Source: an uncultured Clostridia bacterium (GTDB lineage Bacteria; Bacillota; Clostridia; Oscillospirales; Oscillospiraceae). From it: a stretch of 6,432 bases of DNA. The position numbers and the translations under genes are program-made. The notes under the pieces are model-generated. The model was not told the DNA's origin. It was given only the letters and a program-made list of their open reading frames with translations, and did no database searches. Of this stretch, positions 4,166 through 6,432 are shown piece by piece. Positions within the stretch are counted from its first letter, which is position 1, and the number at the start of each line of letters is the position of its first letter. Location of the stretch: positions 1 through 6,432 of the forward strand of contig CAMWQV010000125.1 of the NCBI GenBank assembly GCA_947176425.1. The letters run 5' to 3'.

Positions 4166-4543
4166 TCATTCCTCTCTGTTTTCATCAGGTTCACATTCGC
4201 CGTCACCGTTATCCTCAGAGTCTGTTTCCTCATCATTTTCGAGCTGAAGCCCTAATCTTTTTGCAACTTCCTCCGGACTCATGTCCTTAGGAATGCGTTT
4301 GAGCAGACTTTGAATTTGATCGGGCCACTGCAGCTTGGTTTTTTGTTCCTCGACAGCGGCAATTTTAGCGGCGTAGGCATCGGTAATCTCCCCCGCCTTT
4401 TGGTCAAAAACCGCTTTATGCTTTGCAATCTTTGCATCCCGTTCTTCTTTCAGCGCGTCAATTTTTTCATCCAATGCAGACAAACGCTGTTCCCTAGTGC
4501 GGCGGGGCCGTCTGGTTTTTACTTCTTTTACCTCTTCGTCCAT
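4166..4543 (-). CDS. Coiled-coil hypothetical protein with acidic tail
   Basis: A 125-residue protein read from ATG 4543, with AAGGAG eight bases upstream; the frame continues further upstream, but the promoter lies there and that part is not credible. Residues 1-20 carry a basic patch (KTRRPRRTREQR). About 18-70 is a charged, Ala-rich heptad region predicted to form a coiled coil (SALDEKIDALKEERDAKIAKHK and on). About 75-98 holds a short helical motif (IQSLLKRIPKDMSPEEVAKRLGLQ), and the last 25 residues are almost all Asp, Glu, Asn and Gly. No membrane segment or enzyme motif is seen. The family is not recognised; the layout fits a DNA-associated or scaffold protein, which is only a guess. 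It is transcribed divergently from the gene at 4668. Confidence 0.8.
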   Translation of the reverse strand: MDEEVKEVKTRRPRRTREQRLSALDEKIDALKEERDAKIAKHKAVFDQKAGEITDAYAAKIAAVEEQKTKLQWPDQIQSLLKRIPKDMSPEEVAKRLGLQLENDEETDSEDNGDGECEPDENREE

Positions 4544-4574
4544 GTAATATTCTCCTTCAGTTAAGATAAAGAAG

Positions 4575-4603
4575 ATTCTAGCGCATTTTTGACAAAAGTG
4601 CAA
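4575..4603 (-). promoter_or_regulatory. Sigma70-type promoter of the coiled-coil gene
   Basis: On the minus strand, TTGCAC (4603-4598) and TAGAAT (4580-4575) are separated by exactly 17 bases, close to the TTGACA-17-TATAAT consensus, and lie about 30 bases upstream of the start codon at 4543, in an AT-rich divergent intergenic region. Confidence 0.6.
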
Positions 4604-4619
4604 TACCTTTTTCGATAAT
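4589..4619 (+). promoter_or_regulatory. Possible promoter of the 71-residue gene
   Basis: A perfect TTGACA at 4589-4594 is followed after 19 bases by GATAAT at 4614-4619, with the start codon at 4668. The spacing is 2 bases longer than ideal. An alternative -10, TAAAAT at 4633-4638, has only a weak -35. The -35 element overlaps the minus-strand promoter spacer. Confidence 0.4.
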
Positions 4620-4667
4620 TTTGATATATTTGTAAAATATTTTTTGCATTTTATGGAGGAAGACAAA

Positions 4668-4883
4668 ATGTTTCCTGAACGTTCTCCCTATTCGCTCCCT
4701 GTATCCAGCAAAACTCTGAGCAGTTCCAGATCGATGATGAACGCTTTGTATTGCGGTTCCATACGGCAGCATATATTGCTGGACGACTCCCCCGCTGTTT
4801 CAAAAATAACGGCAGAACAGGCTCAAAATTACAAAAAATTCCTTGAAAGCAGCCAGTGTCAGATCCTGCTTGCCGCAGAATAA
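4668..4883 (+). CDS. Small hypothetical protein
   Basis: A 71-residue protein from ATG 4668, seven bases after GGAGGA at 4655-4660, a strong binding site. The N-terminal 25 residues are Ser- and Pro-rich (PERSPYSLPVSSKTLSSSRS). The C-terminal half is helical in character (SKITAEQAQNYKKFLESSQCQILLAA). There is no signal peptide, membrane segment or known motif, and the family is not recognised. It is divergent from the coiled-coil gene and ends 17 bases before the tRNA at 4901, so gene and tRNA are probably co-transcribed. Confidence 0.7.
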   Translation: MFPERSPYSLPVSSKTLSSSRSMMNALYCGSIRQHILLDDSPAVSKITAEQAQNYKKFLESSQCQILLAAE

Positions 4884-4900
4884 CCAACCATAAACAACAT

Positions 4901-4977
4901 GCACTCTTAGCTCAGTTGGTCAGAGCAGCCGCCTCATAAGCGGACGGTCCTGGGTTCAAGTCCCCGAGAGTGTACCA
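4901..4977 (+). tRNA. tRNA with CAT anticodon, elongator type (Met or Ile2)
   Basis: Acceptor GCACTCT/AGAGTGT (G1:U72), D stem GCTC/GAGC, anticodon stem GCCGC/GCGGA with loop CTCATAA, variable CGGTC, T stem CTGGG/CCCCG with one T:C mismatch, loop TTCAAGT, discriminator A at 4974 and CCA at 4975-4977. C11:G24 is the normal elongator orientation, unlike the four CAT tRNAs at the left. Its general pattern recalls tRNA-Ile2, whose CAT anticodon is read as AUA-specific after lysidine modification by TilS, but elongator tRNA-Met is not excluded. The T-stem mismatch is a slight sign of divergence. Confidence 0.88.
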
Positions 4978-5023
4978 TTTCAAAAATCTCGTAGGTAAAC
5001 CAATTTTGGAAAGGAGTATTGCC

Positions 5024-5659
5024 ATGTCTGCACATTTCGATTCAACCAAAATGTACACCTATCTGAAGGGATATTCAATGGCTCTGGAGTGGAAGGATAC
5101 ACCCGCAGCGCTGTCCTTCGCACGGGATGCTCATAAGAACCAGATGAGAAAAAGCGGAGAACCGTATATCATCCATCCCCTCTCCATCGCCTGTCATGCG
5201 CTTGCTCTGGGACTCAAGGAAGACGAGATCATTGCCACTGCAATCCTTCACGATGTCCCTGAAGACTGCGGAGTGAAGGTACAGGATCTGCCCGTCTCAC
5301 CGGTAACAAAAGAGGCCGTCCGGCGGCTGACACACATCAAGGGCGACCCTCTGGATATATACTACAGAGAAATCAGCGAAAACAGAATCTCATCCATCGT
5401 AAAGCTCCTGGACCGCTGCGATAACGTGTCCACGATGGCTGGAGTTTTCTCCACACCGAAAATCAGGCAGTATATTCAGGAAACGCGGGACTACAATCTT
5501 CCCCTGCTCCGGAAAACGAAAGACAAGTGGATTGTCGAATCCAACGTCATCTTCGTCCTGAAATACCACATCATGTCAGTCATCGACGGACTGGAGGCGT
5601 GCCTGAAGGCGTCTGACGATGAGAAGGAACCTGCGGCAGTAACTCCGCAGCCGGCATGA
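5024..5659 (+). CDS. RelA/SpoT-like HD-domain hydrolase (small alarmone hydrolase type)
   Basis: A 211-residue single-domain protein from ATG 5024, with AAGGAG at 5011-5016 and a 7-base spacing; the frame upstream overlaps the tRNA end and is not credible. It has the HD phosphohydrolase signature of RelA/SpoT enzymes, which remove the 3' pyrophosphate of (p)ppGpp using manganese. The AHKNQMRKSGEPYIIHP stretch gives H51, ILHDVPEDC gives H76-D77 and E80-D81, and KLLDRCDN gives D130, matching the metal and catalytic positions. The synthetase, TGS and ACT domains of full SpoT are absent, so it resembles MESH1-type hydrolases. The C-terminal 20 residues are a polar tail. The expected effect is lower alarmone in the host, but other nucleotide substrates are possible, since the family also includes NADPH and nucleotide phosphatases. 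Confidence 0.88.
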   Translation: MSAHFDSTKMYTYLKGYSMALEWKDTPAALSFARDAHKNQMRKSGEPYIIHPLSIACHALALGLKEDEIIATAILHDVPEDCGVKVQDLPVSPVTKEAVRRLTHIKGDPLDIYYREISENRISSIVKLLDRCDNVSTMAGVFSTPKIRQYIQETRDYNLPLLRKTKDKWIVESNVIFVLKYHIMSVIDGLEACLKASDDEKEPAAVTPQPA

Positions 5660-5727
5660 GAGTGATTCTGCTGCTGCCGGCCCTCAAACAAAAATTCCTG
5701 CTGCGGAGCTTCTGCGGCGGGACATAT

Positions 5728-5803
5728 GGCTCCTTAGCTCAGTTGGCAGAGCAACCGGCTGTTAACCGGTGGGTCGCAGGTTCGAGCCCTGCAGGAGCCG
5801 CCA
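5728..5803 (+). tRNA. tRNA-Asn(GTT) with encoded CCA
   Basis: Perfect cloverleaf: acceptor GGCTCCT/AGGAGCC, D stem GCTC/GAGC, anticodon stem ACCGG/CCGGT with loop CTGTTAA (anticodon GTT), variable GGGTC, T stem GCAGG/CCTGC with loop TTCGAGC, discriminator G at 5800 and CCA at 5801-5803. It lies 68 bases after the hydrolase gene, and those 68 bases hold nothing I can identify. Confidence 0.97.
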
Positions 5804-5805
5804 AC

Positions 5806-5880
5806 AGTCCCGTAAGCAAAGGTCTTGGTTCATTTCACCGGTTTGTGAGATGGCGGCTTGCAGCGCAGCGGGACTTCTTT
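5806..5880 (+). terminator. Long-stem terminator or small structured RNA after tRNA-Asn
   Basis: AGTCCCG 5806-5812 pairs perfectly with CGGGACT 5869-5875, directly followed by TCTTTTT. Inside are AAGC/GCTT and a small hairpin TTCAC/GTGAG around a 6-base loop near 5834-5849. The T tract right after the stem is typical of intrinsic termination, but the 56-base interior is unusually long for a simple terminator, so a short RNA ending here is also possible. Confidence 0.5.
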
Positions 5881-5918
5881 TTCATTCGGTAAAAATTTTC
5901 AATACGATGGAGATTATC

Positions 5919-6432
5919 ATGAATACTCAAGAATCAATCCACCGTGCATTAGAGACGGACGGCATAGTTATACTGCCGCCGATGGATGTATCAGAATCGT
6001 TCAATTTGCTGAAGTCCGCTGAAATCAAGGTAAACTGTACCATGCTGGACCCCTGGTACAACAAAGGAACCGGCGGAGAACTGCCCATAGAAGAATACGA
6101 CGCATTCATATCCAAGCTCTTGAATATGTCCGCAGATACATCTGAACTAATCTATTTGTGGGGATTTCCGGAGATAATTGGACCATACGTCAGATTTGCT
6201 CCTAATGGATTCTATCTGGCGTCGTGGCTTACGTGGTATTATAAGAATTGTCCGTCCGTTGTACGCGGATGGCGTCCAAGCCAAAACGCCTGCCTGCAGT
6301 TCATGCGGCAGGGATACAAACTACATCCTGAACATTTTTTGAACGAAGAACAGAAGAACCGGCTCGCTTCTGGAAAAATGAGAACCTGTATTCAACTATT
6401 TACCATCTGCGTAAGAGGGTATGTAAATGGGA
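5919..6432 (+). CDS. DNA methyltransferase, N-terminal part (cut by window edge)
   Basis: Frame open from ATG 5919 to the window edge, 171 residues visible, with GGAG at 5909-5912 and a 6-base spacing. The catalytic motif IV appears as DPWY at residues 44-47 (TMLDPWYNKGTGG), a variant of the DPPY/DPPW motif of N6-adenine methyltransferases. It is followed by a motif-V-like LIYLWGFPEIIGPYV and a segment NCPSVVRGWRPSQNACLQF, resembling the conserved middle of beta-class enzymes. The SAM-binding FxGxGT motif is expected beyond the edge, as in the enzyme at 542. The two visible methyltransferases are not close copies. Adenine-N6 is the likelier product, but this is an inference from one motif. 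Confidence 0.78.
   Translation, partial: MNTQESIHRALETDGIVILPPMDVSESFNLLKSAEIKVNCTMLDPWYNKGTGGELPIEEYDAFISKLLNMSADTSELIYLWGFPEIIGPYVRFAPNGFYLASWLTWYYKNCPSVVRGWRPSQNACLQFMRQGYKLHPEHFLNEEQKNRLASGKMRTCIQLFTICVRGYVNG

Noticed and set aside
4096..4290. Plus-strand frame opposite the end of the coiled-coil gene
   Set aside because: No ribosome binding site and it is antisense to a gene with a good start, promoter and composition.
5656..5892. 78-residue plus-strand frame across tRNA-Asn
   Set aside because: It contains the tRNA readthrough string GSLAQLAEQPAVNRWVAGSSPA and has no independent ribosome binding site.

Overview
The window looks like a tRNA-rich accessory stretch of a bacteriophage, prophage or plasmid from a low-to-mid GC Firmicute of the gut Clostridia type. 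The lineage and element type are inferences: strong AGGAGG-like ribosome binding sites, the standard code, many tiny genes threaded between tRNAs, and no housekeeping operon. No capsid, terminase, integrase or replication gene is present, so phage versus plasmid cannot be settled here.

RNA half (about 1-2950). Four tRNAs with a CAT anticodon (101-172, 432-506, 1668-1742, 2156-2228) belong to one family. They share the initiator-type A11:U24 pair and a weak U1:A72 pair, yet lack the three consecutive G:C pairs of a normal initiator anticodon stem. Each follows a long non-coding stretch with strong nested inverted repeats. The best of these, 1842-2147, is closed by a perfect 12-bp stem and starts on the last base of a tRNA-like CCA end. 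A hairpin with one compensatory change occurs just upstream of two of these tRNAs (46-78 and 1624-1652). Two further tRNA-like genes (1753-1842 and 2846-2948) keep perfect acceptor and T arms but have abnormal anticodon domains. A broken copy of the 2156 tRNA (2780-2837) supplies the C-terminus and stop codon of the protein gene before it.

Protein genes. A beta-class DNA methyltransferase with a SPPY motif (542-1423) sits among the tRNAs. Then come a hypothetical protein (2257-2802), a small membrane protein (3000-3266), tRNA-Gln(TTG), a basic 55-residue protein (3370-3537) and a DUF1653 protein (3630-3866). On the minus strand lie a coiled-coil protein (4166-4543) and possibly a coupled 50-residue protein (4009-4161). 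It is divergent from a 71-residue protein (4668-4883). A further CAT tRNA (4901-4977), a RelA/SpoT-like HD hydrolase (5024-5659), tRNA-Asn(GTT) (5728-5803), a terminator-like structure and the start of a second DNA methyltransferase (5919 to the edge) complete the window.

How the parts may work together (inference): the methyltransferases would protect the element's DNA, the HD hydrolase would lower host (p)ppGpp, and the tRNAs, especially the initiator-like ones, would adjust host translation. The structured RNAs lie between tRNAs and could be cut free by tRNA-processing enzymes.
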